NCBI GenBank assembly: GCA_001643675.2
Contig: LSRY02000001.1
Span: 1,483,501 to 1,547,500, forward strand
DNA length: 64,000 nucleotides
DNA from: Monocercomonoides exilis
Taxonomy: Eukaryota > Preaxostyla > Oxymonadida > Polymastigidae
Direction of reading: 5' to 3'
The notes beneath the pieces were generated by a model, which worked only from the letters and a program-made list of their open reading frames with translations, did not search any database and was not told the DNA's origin. A program made the translations under genes and the position numbers. Below, in pieces: positions 49,058-60,200 of the stretch. Each line of letters starts with the position of its first letter. Within the stretch, counting starts at the first letter, position 1.

Positions 49058-50012
49058 ATGTGGTTCACTAGCTTTATCATCAGCTTTATTATTGGAAGCA
49101 CTTTTACTTTATCTTCAGATGGGCACAACGATAATTGGGCTGTAATTGTTGATGCATCTAATTTTTTCTTCAATTACAGGTTTATGATAAATGATTTGGA
49201 ATGAAATATAATATTATCTAACAATATTTGCATTTTTATACAACAGACATGAAGCTAATGCTCTTTCACTTTATCATGAGCTTCGAGAAAACGGATTTCC
49301 TGATGATCACATAATATTGATGATTTCGGAAGATTTTAGCGGAAATGTGAGAAATCAAATTCCAGGAACCATTTATTCCGATCGTTCTCATTCATGTAAT
49401 CTTTTCGATGAAACAATTCAGGTTGATTATAAGGGCTACGATGTTAATGAAGAAAGCTTTATGAGAGTTCTTGTTGATTCTCATCCAGAGGGAACGGCTC
49501 GATCAAGACGTATGCTTTCAACAGAAAACAGCAATGTTTTGGTGTATATTACTGGACATGGAGGAGAGAATTTCTTAAAGTTTAGAGATCAGTCAGCGAT
49601 TACCGGAGATGACCTTGCAAATACGATTGAACTTATGCATAAGAAAAAGAGATTTAAATCCCTATTTTTCATTGCTGATACGTGCCAAGCAAGTACATTG
49701 GCCGAGCAGATACACACGCCAGGATTCTTCTCTTTGTGCTGCTCTTCTGTTGGAGAGTCGTCGTACGCGACGCATTTTGATCCAAAAATTCACACACCGC
49801 TTGGAGACAGATTTACCATGTCGCTTGTGGAGTATCTGAAGCGCCACAGAAACAATCGATATGCAACAATTGAAGAGTTCTACCGAACCCTCAATCCTGG
49901 ATATCTCGAAGCACATCCAGTCTTTCGAACTGATCTTGTAAATGTGCCAGTTAAGACATTGTATTTAGCAGATTACTTTTCTTACAAAACTCAAGTTCAA
50001 AATATTACCTGA
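49058..50012 (+). CDS. GPI8: GPI-anchor transamidase catalytic subunit (GPI8/PIG-K)
   Basis: Two exons: 49058-49179 and 49247-50012 (295 aa). A C13-family cysteine protease that swaps a C-terminal signal for a GPI anchor in the ER. N-terminal signal sequence (MWFTSFIISFIIGSTFTLSS), then NNWAVIVDASNFFFNYR, the HEANALSLYHELRENGFPDD block, catalytic His in YITGHGG and catalytic Cys in FIADTCQAS, followed by SSVGESSYATHFDP. The first exon supplies the signal and VDAS motif; the phase-2 junction completes Arg before HEAN. It ends soon after VKTLYLADYF with no C-terminal membrane helix, unlike the yeast and human proteins. GPI anchoring implies GPI-linked surface proteins in this organism. Confidence 0.93.
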
Positions 50013-50646
50013 ATTTTTAAGCTGAAGCCAGTTGAAACAAAACTGTAATACACAGGCATTAAAGAAAATCTAATTTCTTGAGTCTGCGCCTGTGTTTGAT
50101 TGGGAAATTAAGTTGAGAATGCTTTGGCATCTCTTGTTATGAATTCCATTTTCGCTTAATGTTAAAGTTGAATTAAATTGTTCATTTGAAGTTTGCTGTT
50201 TCGATCCTTTTAGAAATCGAAAATTTCACTTTGCTGTTTGATCTTTTATCCTTTCCATTGAAGAGAAAAGAAGGAAAATTTGAACACAATAAAATTTGCC
50301 ATCCAACATTATTTTATCAAATTGAGCAATATGTTTTCAAAAGACAAAGTGCTGATTGATTGCTAGTTTTTTTTTTTTTTTTTTGTTTTCCATTTTCTCA
50401 TTTTGCACTTCTCATTTTTCTTTTAGAGAAGCACAAAAAGAGTGGCAAGTGAGTAGATTCTGAATTGATTAAGAAAGAATGAAGTCAATCGAGATGATTA
50501 ATAAAATGAAGTCATAGACATAAAATAATAAGCTAAACAAAAGGAAAGTTAGTTAGCAGATTAAGAAATACATCTGAAGTAATGTGACGTGAATAACAAG
50601 ACGATAAAATAGAGTGCTGTGAAATTCATAGCAACCAGGTGCTGCT
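50013..50646. other. Intergenic between convergent genes
   Basis: 634 bp holding 3' ends of GPI8 (+) and CCDC40 (-); contains a T-run near 50369-50384. No gene seen. Confidence 0.6.
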
Positions 50647-53572
50647 TTATGCAAGCGAATGAATGAAAGGGAAAGATTTCCTCAGCTCCTCAATCACCTC
50701 ATCCAGCAAGCTTTTCCGCTCTTTCTCCTTCTCCATCTTCGCCTCCATCTCCTCCCTCGTCTTCACACCCGATGACCACTCGCCTTTAAGCTCTGTCTCA
50801 TATCGCTTGATGAACCGCTGGCAGCGCGTTAGCTTGTCCAGATTCTTCTGCTTCTCCATCAGCAGCTCTGTCGTTTTCTCCTGCTCGCCTTTCTTCATCG
50901 CCTCCAGCTCTGCTTTCTTCTCTGCATTCTGCTTCACTTTGTCCTGCAGCTGCGACTGCTGTTCAGCTGCTGCTTTGCAGTCTGCCTCTGTCCTCGCCAC
51001 TTCAGCCTCAATCGCTCTTGTCTTCCTCTGAATGTCTGTTATCTGCGCCTTGATGGCCGTCTTCGTTGCACCCAATCCGCCCGTCCGCCCAAACGACCGC
51101 GTTGTGACACCAGCGCCTGTCGTTCCTCTGATGCCGCGGGCAGTCGACGCCTTTGCCGCTGTCATCGCCATCTTCTGCGACGACCAGTTGGTCTGCGCAA
51201 TCGACGCTCGGCTCATCACAACCTGCTCCATCCGCTTGGCTGTCTCCTCCTCGCTCTTCTTGATGACCTGCAGGCGCAGCTCCATTCGGTGGATCTCTTC
51301 TTCCATCTCTTTGATTTCTGACTCAGCTCCTGCAGTGTCAAGAGTCGACTGCGTCTCCTTCTCCAGCTCGATCTTCCTGTTCCACAGAAGCACCTGACGC
51401 TCACACTCCACAATGTCCTGCGTCATCTGCTCCTTCCCTTTCCGCTCTTCCTCCACACTCCCTTCCAGCTTCACCGCCTCTTCCTCGAGCTGCCTCAGCT
51501 TCTCCACAAAGCGCGCTTCCAGGTCGATTGTCGAAGAGGCAAGCGTGTCGTGGTCTTTGTTCCGCTTCGCAATCTGCGAGTTGAGCATCTCCATCTGCGT
51601 GTACATCTTCTTCACATCCTCTTCTAATTCCTGGAGCTCCCTCGTCTCCCCTTTCACCTGCTGCTCCAGACGCAGTTTCCTCTGCGAAAGGACTGTCTCT
51701 TGTGCTGTCAGCTGCCTGACTGAGCCGTCCAGCTCGTCGTTCTGCTTCATCAAAGACAGCAGCGACATCTGCAGCCGCATCCAGTTCCGCTCCAGCTCAG
51801 CACACTCTTCTTTCTTCTTCTCAATCTCTTTGGACAGGTTGTGGATCGTCGCCTCCAGAGGCCCCATGTCTTCTTCCTTCTTGTTCTGAAGGATCGCATC
51901 GTATTTTCTGTTCAGCTTGTCCACTTCTGCCTGTTTCTTCGAAATTTCATCGTTTTTGCGCCGAATTTCAACCTCAAACTTCTCAATAATTGCGTCTTTC
52001 TCTGCAAGCTGTTTGATAAGAGCATCCAACGTCTTCTTGATGGAGCTGGTGTGTGCCTGTGTGTTCAGAATATCCAACTTCAGACACTCCAACTCGTTCT
52101 GAACGGTGGCTGCCTCCAAATCCTTTTCTCTGACCTTCTCAAGAATCTTCTCCCTGTTTGCTGCTGTCGACTTCGTGAACTTGTCAAACGAAGTCTGTTC
52201 GTCTAGAAAAGAGCTAATCTTGTCTTCCACCTGGATCTGCTCCGTCTGCAGCTTCTGCAGCTTGCCCTGGAGCGACTCGCTTTCGCTCTGCATCATCTTC
52301 TTGTTGTGCTGCGCAGACGCCACTTCTCCTTCGACAGAGTCTGCGCTCTTCTTCAGCACAGACAGGTCAGACATCAGCCGCTCGTGCTGCTCCTTCGCCT
52401 GCTCAATCCGCTTCAGCAGGCGCTCCTGGTCGCCCGACACATGCGACAGGATCTCCGTCTGCTTCTCGTTCTTCTCCTCTTCCTGCCGAATCAGGTTCCG
52501 ATACCCAATGATCTCTGAATTCAGCGTCGCCATCTGCTCCTTTTGTGTTCGCAGCGCCTCTTCGGTCTGCTGCAATGCTTCATCTCTCCGCTGCACACCA
52601 ACCATAGTCGAGTTGTATTGAAGCATAAGCTGTCTTTCTTCAACAAGCACATTCTGGGTGCAAATGTTGTAATCGTTGTGTTGTTTGATTTTTAAAATTC
52701 ATTGAAATGATTCGAAGAACAATGAAAATTAATTTTGTTCGAAAAAAGGAAATTGAGCAAAAAAATCAAAAAAATTGAAGACACAAACCTCTTTTTCTAT
52801 GTTTGCTTCGGCTAAAGTTGTTCGTGCAATTTCAGTTTCTTTTTGTTGCGCTGTGACTTGTGCTTCAAGAAGTGAGTATTGATCTTGAAGTGATCGCAAT
52901 TCTGCTTCTAGTTTATTCACAAGATAATCTTGTTCTTGCTTTGCGGCTTCTTGCTGCATTAAAGTTTCATCTGTGTGATATGCATCTCGCCTTGCAACAG
53001 CAATTTCTCCAACAACCGTATCATTATAATGTTTAAGTTTCATTAATTCCTCATTTGCTTCGTCTAATTCTCTCTGCGATTTAGCAACTTTTGCAGCAAG
53101 CTGCGTTAAAATATTTCTTTTTGCATCGGTTTCATCTTGTGCTTTTTTCAAGTCTTCATCAGATTTTTCTCTATCAACTTTTCCTGCATTGAAACGTTCT
53201 TGGAATTGTGCAAGTTCGGTATATCGATTTGTAAGCTCTTGCTGAAGTGAATAGAGCTCAACACCAATGTCTTCACGTCTTTTCTCTGCATTTTTAATTT
53301 CCCCCGACTAAATGATATTTTAAAAGTATCAGAGCATATTTCTAAAAAATGAAAAAGCAAACTTTTTCATATTTCTGTAATTTCAATTCTTCAAGCTGTT
53401 TTGTAAGCTGCTCTTTAATTTGAGCTTGAACACGGGCAATTATTGGCTAAAATGTCAAAAATAAATCTATCACGAGTTCTTATCTAATAATTGAGTCTCA
53501 AACATTATTTGGATCAAGGGGCTCTGTATCATCTTCAGGGTCATCTTCTGGATGATCCTCTAAATCAGACAT
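50647..53572 (-). CDS. CCDC40: CCDC40-like axonemal coiled-coil protein (96-nm ruler)
   Basis: Four exons: 53572-53504, 53446-53363, 53307-52789, 52653-50647 (892 aa), all phase 0. With CCDC39, CCDC40 forms the molecular ruler on doublet microtubules that sets the 96-nm spacing of radial spokes and inner dynein arms. It begins acidic (MSDLEDHPEDDPEDD), then PIIARVQAQIKEQLTKQLEE (the family's N-terminal helix), the VARRDAY region and almost continuous coiled coil. Family-specific blocks: NRKYDAI followed by GPLEATIHNLSKEIEKKKEE and ELERNWMRLQMSLLSL; and QVLLWNRKIELEKETQSTLD with SEIKEMEEEIHRMELRLQV. A Gly/Thr/Arg-rich linker (about 51190-51050) breaks the coil before a final coiled region. Base composition is higher in GC on the last exon. 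Confidence 0.85.
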
Positions 53573-54137
53573 ATGTGATTTAGATAGGAAATTCCCAAGT
53601 GAAAATATAACAAAAACAGATACCCATTGTTTTAACTTTAATTGATCAAAACATTTTTGCAAAAAATTAAAAAACTCGTAAGAAGAGATTGATAAAGACA
53701 AAAAAATGCAAGAGCATACAAAGACAAAAAAGTTGAGATGATAAATCAATTGAAATTGATAAGATACATTTAATAGTTATATCGAATATTTGAACAAATA
53801 ATGTATACATAATGCATTCAACAACAAATGAAAATACAAAATTGAAAGACATCATTACAAGAAAAGGAAGAGCAATTGTAAATAAAAAAAATCAAATGAC
53901 TTTAAAGAAGACAAATGTTAAAGTAATTATCTTCTTGCAAATGAATAAAGAAGAAATAATAAATGCATAGACATGGATTTAAGCATGGTGAGATGTTTTT
54001 GCTAAGCTCTAAAGACAAAATAAGTGAAGAAAGAAATTGACAAAATTGAAAAATAAAATGGTTTATTAATTATTAATCAATCATATCATCAGAAAATATA
54101 ATAATAATAAAACAAAAAGTAATCTTTCATTCAATAT
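53573..54137. other. Intergenic upstream of CCDC40
   Basis: 565 bp, AT-rich; CCDC40 promoter and CFAP96 3' end. No gene seen. Confidence 0.6.
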
Positions 54138-55445
54138 TCAATGACACACTATTGAAGCAGGATTTATTGGAGAAGTGTTTCCAGATGGAAGAAAGACTTT
54201 TTGGTGTGTAGAAGTTTTATTGCGGGTGGGAGAAGGTTTCAAATCTGCTCCTGGAATATACTCAGGAAACGGATTTATTGTTCCTGTTATTCCTTTCTTT
54301 CCAGGAGAAGAAGGACGGAATGGGATTCCTGGGTTGAAAGTGGATCGAGTTGAAGGGCGATCGCCTGCCAAATTGTGCGAAAATAGACATGTTATCAAAT
54401 ATTTCATATTTTATATTCGAAGAAAATTTCAATCATATTTATTTTGATTTAAGTTTAAAAAAAAAAATGCAAAATATGTTGAAAAAAGCATTTCACAAAC
54501 CCATGGTCTTCGACATCCTCTTCCGTTCTTTTGTAGAATCAATAGGAAGAGGCGCATAAACAGTCGTATCAAGTGGGCGCGATGGAGGCGACATTGAACG
54601 AAATGGAACAGGAGGCGGCTTTGGCTTCATTTTCTCCACTTTTGCGCGATCACCGCCATATGGTTCCGACATATATTCATACTAAAATAATAAAAAATTT
54701 GCTTGTTAAAAGATAGAATCTTCTGAAAAACCTCGTAGCCCCCAATTGTTGTGTGGAAATAACCAGAGCCACCACGCTTTCCAGGATTGGTGTAAAAATT
54801 ACGTTTCGAAATCTGAGATGGCCCTGGAGTTTGTGAGCGTTTAGTTTTTCGTTTTTTGTTTTGACTTTCATTTGAATCATCCAAACTCATTCCAGAGTAC
54901 GTAAATGGAGTGAAAAGACCATGAGTGTCTCCAGGACCAGTTCTTTCACATTACATAAAATAATCACACATTATAATAAAGAATGTTTTTTTCAAAAAAG
55001 AACACACAGAAGCTTTCCTGGACTACTTGGAAGAAACGGTTTATTTGAAACTGGAGGAGCGGAAGCATCTTTCTTTCGTTGAGCAGGATTTTGTTCGTAT
55101 GGTTCTCCCTGTTGAACGATGTTTAAAGAAGATTAACATAAACATTTCAAAAATCGAAAAACAAGGCATACCACTGCTAATGACTCAAAAGGTGTAAATG
55201 TCGTATCATTTGTAACTCCACGCTTTGGAGGCGATGTTAAAAGTTGCTTTCCAAAAAATCTACTATCTTTCAAAATCGAATCTTTATCACTGATGTATGG
55301 ATCCTAATAAAAAAGATAATATTAGCACAATATTCAGAAATATCAAACAAACCCCAGATGACAAATAAGGAGACAGCTCATACAAATCAATATGCTTTGA
55401 ACCTGAAGTAGAGCCCTTTGTAGAAGAAAGGGTTTGCGAGCTCAT
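54138..55445 (-). CDS. CFAP96: CFAP96 / C4orf47-like cilia protein
   Basis: Six exons: 55445-55353, 55303-55172, 55108-55008, 54942-54732, 54681-54501, 54364-54138 (314 aa, close to ~309 in human). A small basic, Pro/Gly-rich protein found in ciliated eukaryotes and linked to cilia/centrosomes; mechanism poorly known. Diagnostic pieces: DPYISDKDSILKDSRFFGKQ, KPFLPSSPGKL, RNFYTNPGKRGGSGYFHTTIGG, the FRPSSPGKKG repeat of the first SPGK motif, and HQKVFLPSGNTSP near the end. Junction phases (0,0,2,0,1) agree with the conserved blocks. It sits directly downstream-adjacent to CCDC40 on the same strand, 565 bp apart; cotranscription is unlikely, but shared ciliary function is notable. Confidence 0.82.
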
Positions 55446-55549
55446 TTGAAAATTTACAAAATAAAAATTTCTTGATCTTTCCTATTATCAGAAAAACAGA
55501 AAAATTCACTCATGAATCTGTTAAATGAAAAAGTTTCAGTTTGCGAAAT

Positions 55550-55590
<41 letters not shown>

Positions 55591-55770
55591 AAAAAAAGCA
55601 GAGTTATAAGTGAAGTTGGATTTCAATATTCTTTATCTGTTTTATTTCTTTATTGAAAAATTTGGAGAAGATTATAACTCGAGATATTTGTTGTAACATA
55701 AAAAGATAGAATAATCTGAATTATTTACAATTTATATGCGAAGCATTAAAAACATTTTGGCTTTGAAAAA
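55446..55770. other. Intergenic with poly-T tract
   Basis: 325 bp containing 37 consecutive T at 55553-55589; otherwise AT-rich. Holds the CFAP96 promoter and the 3' end of the GTPase gene. Confidence 0.7.
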
Positions 55771-56570
55771 TTACACATTCGCTCCAAGCCAACGGAATCC
55801 TTCTGTAAGTCCTTGACCAGTAAGAGCACAGCAACCTTGAATATGCCATTTTCGTGCTGATGGAAGTTCAGCAAGATCTAGCAAGCGTGCGACTTCTTCT
55901 GGCTTTGCAGCGCCTGTTATATCTTGCTTATTAGCCAAAATCAAAACTGGTGCATTTCTATTAAATGAGAAATTCATAAAGACAAGCTTGTTTTGCAAAA
56001 ATCAAAGCATACTCAAGATGAGGTGATTGAAGCACATGAGCTAATTCACAACGAGCACATTCGTCACATCCTTCAGCATGATTACAACGAATTCTCACTC
56101 GATCAGCACAATCAACAACATAAACTACAGCATTGCAACCTTCATAGTAATGTTCCTGGGAAATATTAACATGACGCATACACAAAAACAGTTTTATCTT
56201 TTACAAATATATTATGAATTGCTGTTCATACCCAAAGTGCTCTAAAATTGAAGCATTAATAAATTGTTATTTTGAAAAGCAAGATTCAAAAATACCTTAT
56301 TTTTTTTTGCCCACCAACATCCCAAATATTAAATTTAAGATTTTCGAATTGAACTTCTTCTACGTTAAATCCTAAAGTGGGATTGGACATCACATTTTCT
56401 CCAAGTTTTAGTCTATAAAGTACCTAGAAAAGATGGAAAAGGAGAAATGAGAACAAATAAATAACGTATCATACAGATGTTTTTCCTGCAGCATCGAGTC
56501 CAATCATAACTATTCTGGAAGGTTTTTTTGAAGTGAATTTAGCAAAAAACTTTGCTATTGTCAACCCCAT
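55771..56570 (-). CDS. ARF/ARL-family small GTPase
   Basis: Five exons: 56570-56475, 56423-56296, 56241-56232, 56155-56013, 55957-55771 (187 aa). ARF-type GTPases recruit coats and tethers to membranes. It starts MGLTIAKFF (Gly2 for N-myristoylation plus amphipathic helix); P-loop GLDAAGKTS, switch 1 [11 protein letters not shown], switch 2 [24 protein letters not shown] and CCALTGQG. Exon 3 is only 10 nt and supplies part of IRALW; skipping it breaks the frame. Between VVDCADR and NKQD there is a Cys/His cluster ([18 protein letters not shown]) where typical ARFs have a plain charged helix, with roughly eight extra residues. Overall closest to ARF/ARL1 by the N-terminus and switch regions; exact subfamily unassigned. 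Confidence 0.88.
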
Positions 56571-57248
56571 TTGTCTGGAAAAAAATATGCGCAAATATTC
56601 CAAAAAATATATGCAACAATAATTATATATTCATTTTAAAAAATAGCAATCATATTCAAAACTTTTATTTACAAAATTTTGGAAATTTATTTTTGATCCT
56701 ATTCCCTTATATATATCATTATTCAATCTACTTCAACAAACAATCAATAAATATTCCATGTATCAATAATAATTATTTTTAATCATCGAAACAAAAAAGG
56801 CAAAATTCACAAAATATTAAGTTAAAGCTTAAAATATTCCAACGAAATAATCAATGTTCTGGCTCTCGATCAATGAATAAAAAATACATCGACAATGCAA
56901 AAACATAAAAATGATCTAAAAAATTGTTTCAGCTTGAAAAAGCCATATGCTTATATTGCATTGTCATTTATCAATAAAATTTGAATTAAAAAAAATGGAG
57001 AAACAAAAAAAAAAAAGAAATATTTTTATTCGAAGAAAGCAAAGCAATCAATGAACAATTTCTATAATAAATTACAAATAAAACGAACTAAAAAAGAATG
57101 CTTTAACAAAATACTTTATAAACGATGCAAGGCTTCCAATAAACAGAGAAGAAACGAGTTGTATATTATTTAGATGCTAATAATCTCAGTAATCATAATT
57201 TGAAATCCGAAAAATCAATTCTGTTCAGTTTTCAATTATTATTTCTTG
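56571..57248. other. Intergenic, AT-rich
   Basis: 678 bp of very AT-rich DNA: promoter of the ARF-like gene and 3' region of the large gene to the right. No gene seen. Confidence 0.6.
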
Positions 57249-60200
57249 TTAGTTGCGATATGAACTCTTTCCTTCCTTTTTCCGTTTCTTTTTAATTTCG
57301 ATCAATTTCTTTGAGTGCTTTTCAAGCGTATTGAAACACCATTGTCTCAGAAGAGGTGAAGGAAGAGTACGATAAATAGCTGGAGAGAGTGATGATGTTA
57401 AGGAAATGCAAGGCTGAAGAAAGTATTTGTGCATTATTTCTGCAATTCGTATTGATTTAAAATCTACAATTCCTTGGAGCATGTTCATCGTTAGAGAAGT
57501 TAGCTCACCCAAAATGTCAATGGTTGGCAAATTCAGATTGTCAGATACCATTACATACTCAAACTCAGGATATTTTTTACCAATTGCATCATTAGAAGAT
57601 GCTGAGTCGCTTCCTGATTGCTTTTCTGAACCCGTTGCTCCATTAGCGCTGTCCTTTTCTGCTCTCTTCTGCTCCCCAACCATAACAGCAAGGGCAGCCA
57701 TCTTCTTTATGTGAAATTCTGTGCTTTTCCCTTCGGCCTTCTTTTTCTCCTCTCTCATTTTGTTCATGAGAAGCAGCTGCATAGGCACAGCAGCAGGAGA
57801 ATGAAAATCTTGGAGCGACCGCCAGACAGATGAAGAGGCAAGTGGAACGCTTTTCCCGTCTGAAGATTGCTGGTTCATTCCTCTTCTGGCGCTGCCCTTC
57901 TTTGCACCATATTGAAATTCACTCAGAAATGATTTCAGAATACGAGTAAAGGTCAAATAAGGAGTCCCTGTGTCGCTGGTCGCGAATTGCTGCTTGAAGA
58001 GCGTGCGGGCTGCACACAAGAAAGTGTTTCCTTCAACTGCACGTGTGGCGGATAGAACAACACGTGTAGTGGGAATAGTCAGGAAGGATTCAAGTGTGTA
58101 CTCCTCATCCAACGAATCTGCCAATGCATAACCTTTTTTGGTGTGTGCAATTGATGTGACTGTTGGCTGCCCCAGAAGGATATCCAACTGCTGATCAAGA
58201 ACCATGAATGAACTGGACAAGGCACTATCAACAGAGAGAGACGATTTAGCAGTTGTTTCGGCACGTGTTGAAATAAGTCTGTTTATCACATCTGAATTAG
58301 CAGATGTCAAAAAGCAAGGCAAGATTGTTTGAACTGTTTTAATTGATATTTCTTTGAGCTCAAGCTGTACCCACTCCTTGGCAGATGAAAACTCTTCATC
58401 TGTAGCTCGGACCATTAAAGATGACACACACAGCATTGCTCCACCATCAAAGTGCACATTAGCTTTGAGCCAGTTTTTGGCGAACTGAGAGACAGCAAGC
58501 TCAAATGATGCTCCAAGTGAGGCAATGGGAACTTCAGCACTTTCGTCCTTCGTCTTTTCTGATCCTGTAGCCGGTGAATAAGCATTGGATGATGCTGACT
58601 GAGAGCCAAGCCGATGAACAGATGAAGTTTTCGTTAGACTTGTCGATGAATGAATTGGAGTGGAAGGTGATGGATGGGTATTTGATTCACCAGGAAATAT
58701 TAAGTCTGAAATCGTTTTGTAAGGATTCGACAAAATGTTTTCAGGCGAGACGAATGATGAGTTCACACCCCGTGGAACAATATCCAAAAATCTTGACTCT
58801 GAATTTTGCATCAATTGGTATGGAAGCACTCCACTTATATCAGCTGAGCTTGATCTTAATTGCTTGTGCGCCAATTGTTCTGATCTTAATCTTGATTGAT
58901 AGCTTCCGCTGCCTGAAGAATATGCAGATTGAGATCTTCCTTGCCCTAACATTGCTCTCTTCTTTGGCTTTTCCTTTTCAGGTCTTTTTCTTTGCCTTAA
59001 TCTCGAAGAGCTATTGCTATCTTCTTCCAATGTGAAGGAATTACGAATGCTGCTCAGCTCTGACTCGCCTCTGCGAATCATATCTCCCTTCACAGAAACA
59101 AGAGCTGCATTCACTTGAGAAACCATCATCAGCACTTCGCTTTTGATAGATGCAACAGAAGAGATTAAAGTGGGTATTGTAAGTGACGACAGTGTAATTA
59201 CAACGCGATCAAAGAGAATTGGTAAGCAAGTAACAGTAAAAGAATTAACGAGTTGCATCTGCTGTTCAATAAGCATTTTTGAGCTTGGATAATCATATGT
59301 TTGTTTCACATTATCGTCAGATTGTTGTTCAGATTCCAAATGCAAAGGCGAAAGCGGAGTGGGAGGAGATGTGGCGGGAATGGTAGGAGAAACACCGCTT
59401 GATGGGGAAAAAGACCGTGGAATTGAAGGGGATTGATTCGATGAAGGCACATCCTGTTCAGCCAATATTGAACTCTGCTTGGAAGGAGTTGAAACGAAAA
59501 TCGGTTGCAATACTCTTTTTGCCGATGGAGAAGTAAATTCTGTTTCATTCTGTGTTTTTGCTGTGCTTGCTGGTGTTGCAGATGTTGGTGGAATTGCCGA
59601 TACGGTTGAATGATGACTTAACTGATTTATGCGCTTTTGTCCCTTTTGCATTTCTTTTAAGGCTAGTTGACCGTAAACGGAAGGATTCACCGAATTCATG
59701 TTAAGATTGACGCGAATATGGCTAATTGACGCATCCATCAGTGAATGAAGCGCAGAGTCCATTACAACTCCAATACTGTCAATGTCTGTAAACAGAACAC
59801 CACATCGATTGCCTTCAACTGTCACACCAAATGGCAAGCGCATCATTAACGAATGTAGAAGAGAAGAATGGTCCCATCCACGGCGCGCTGATGAATATGA
59901 GGCAGATTGAGAAGCTGCTTGAGGAGCAGGCTTTGATGTTCCAGTGATGTTGTCCAGAATCGTCTGGAGCGTTGAAGCGTCTCCAATTCCATAAACACCA
60001 TACGAAGGAGGACGATTTGCTCTATGCAGATCCTCTCTTGCATTGCACCGAATCCATGGAGATGGAATAACGTTGTTTATTGCATTGATATCATCATTGG
60101 TTATTCTCATTGGATCAAATTCTTGTGTTGACTCTGAAGGAGATAGTTCCTGTGGTTCTTTTTCTCCCTCCTTTTTTCTTCGTTGCATAACTTTCCTCAT

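Noticed and set aside
50663-52621. Long open frames on + opposite CCDC40
   Set aside because: Ser/Phe/Cys-rich shadows of the Glu/Lys/Gln-rich coiled-coil coding strand.
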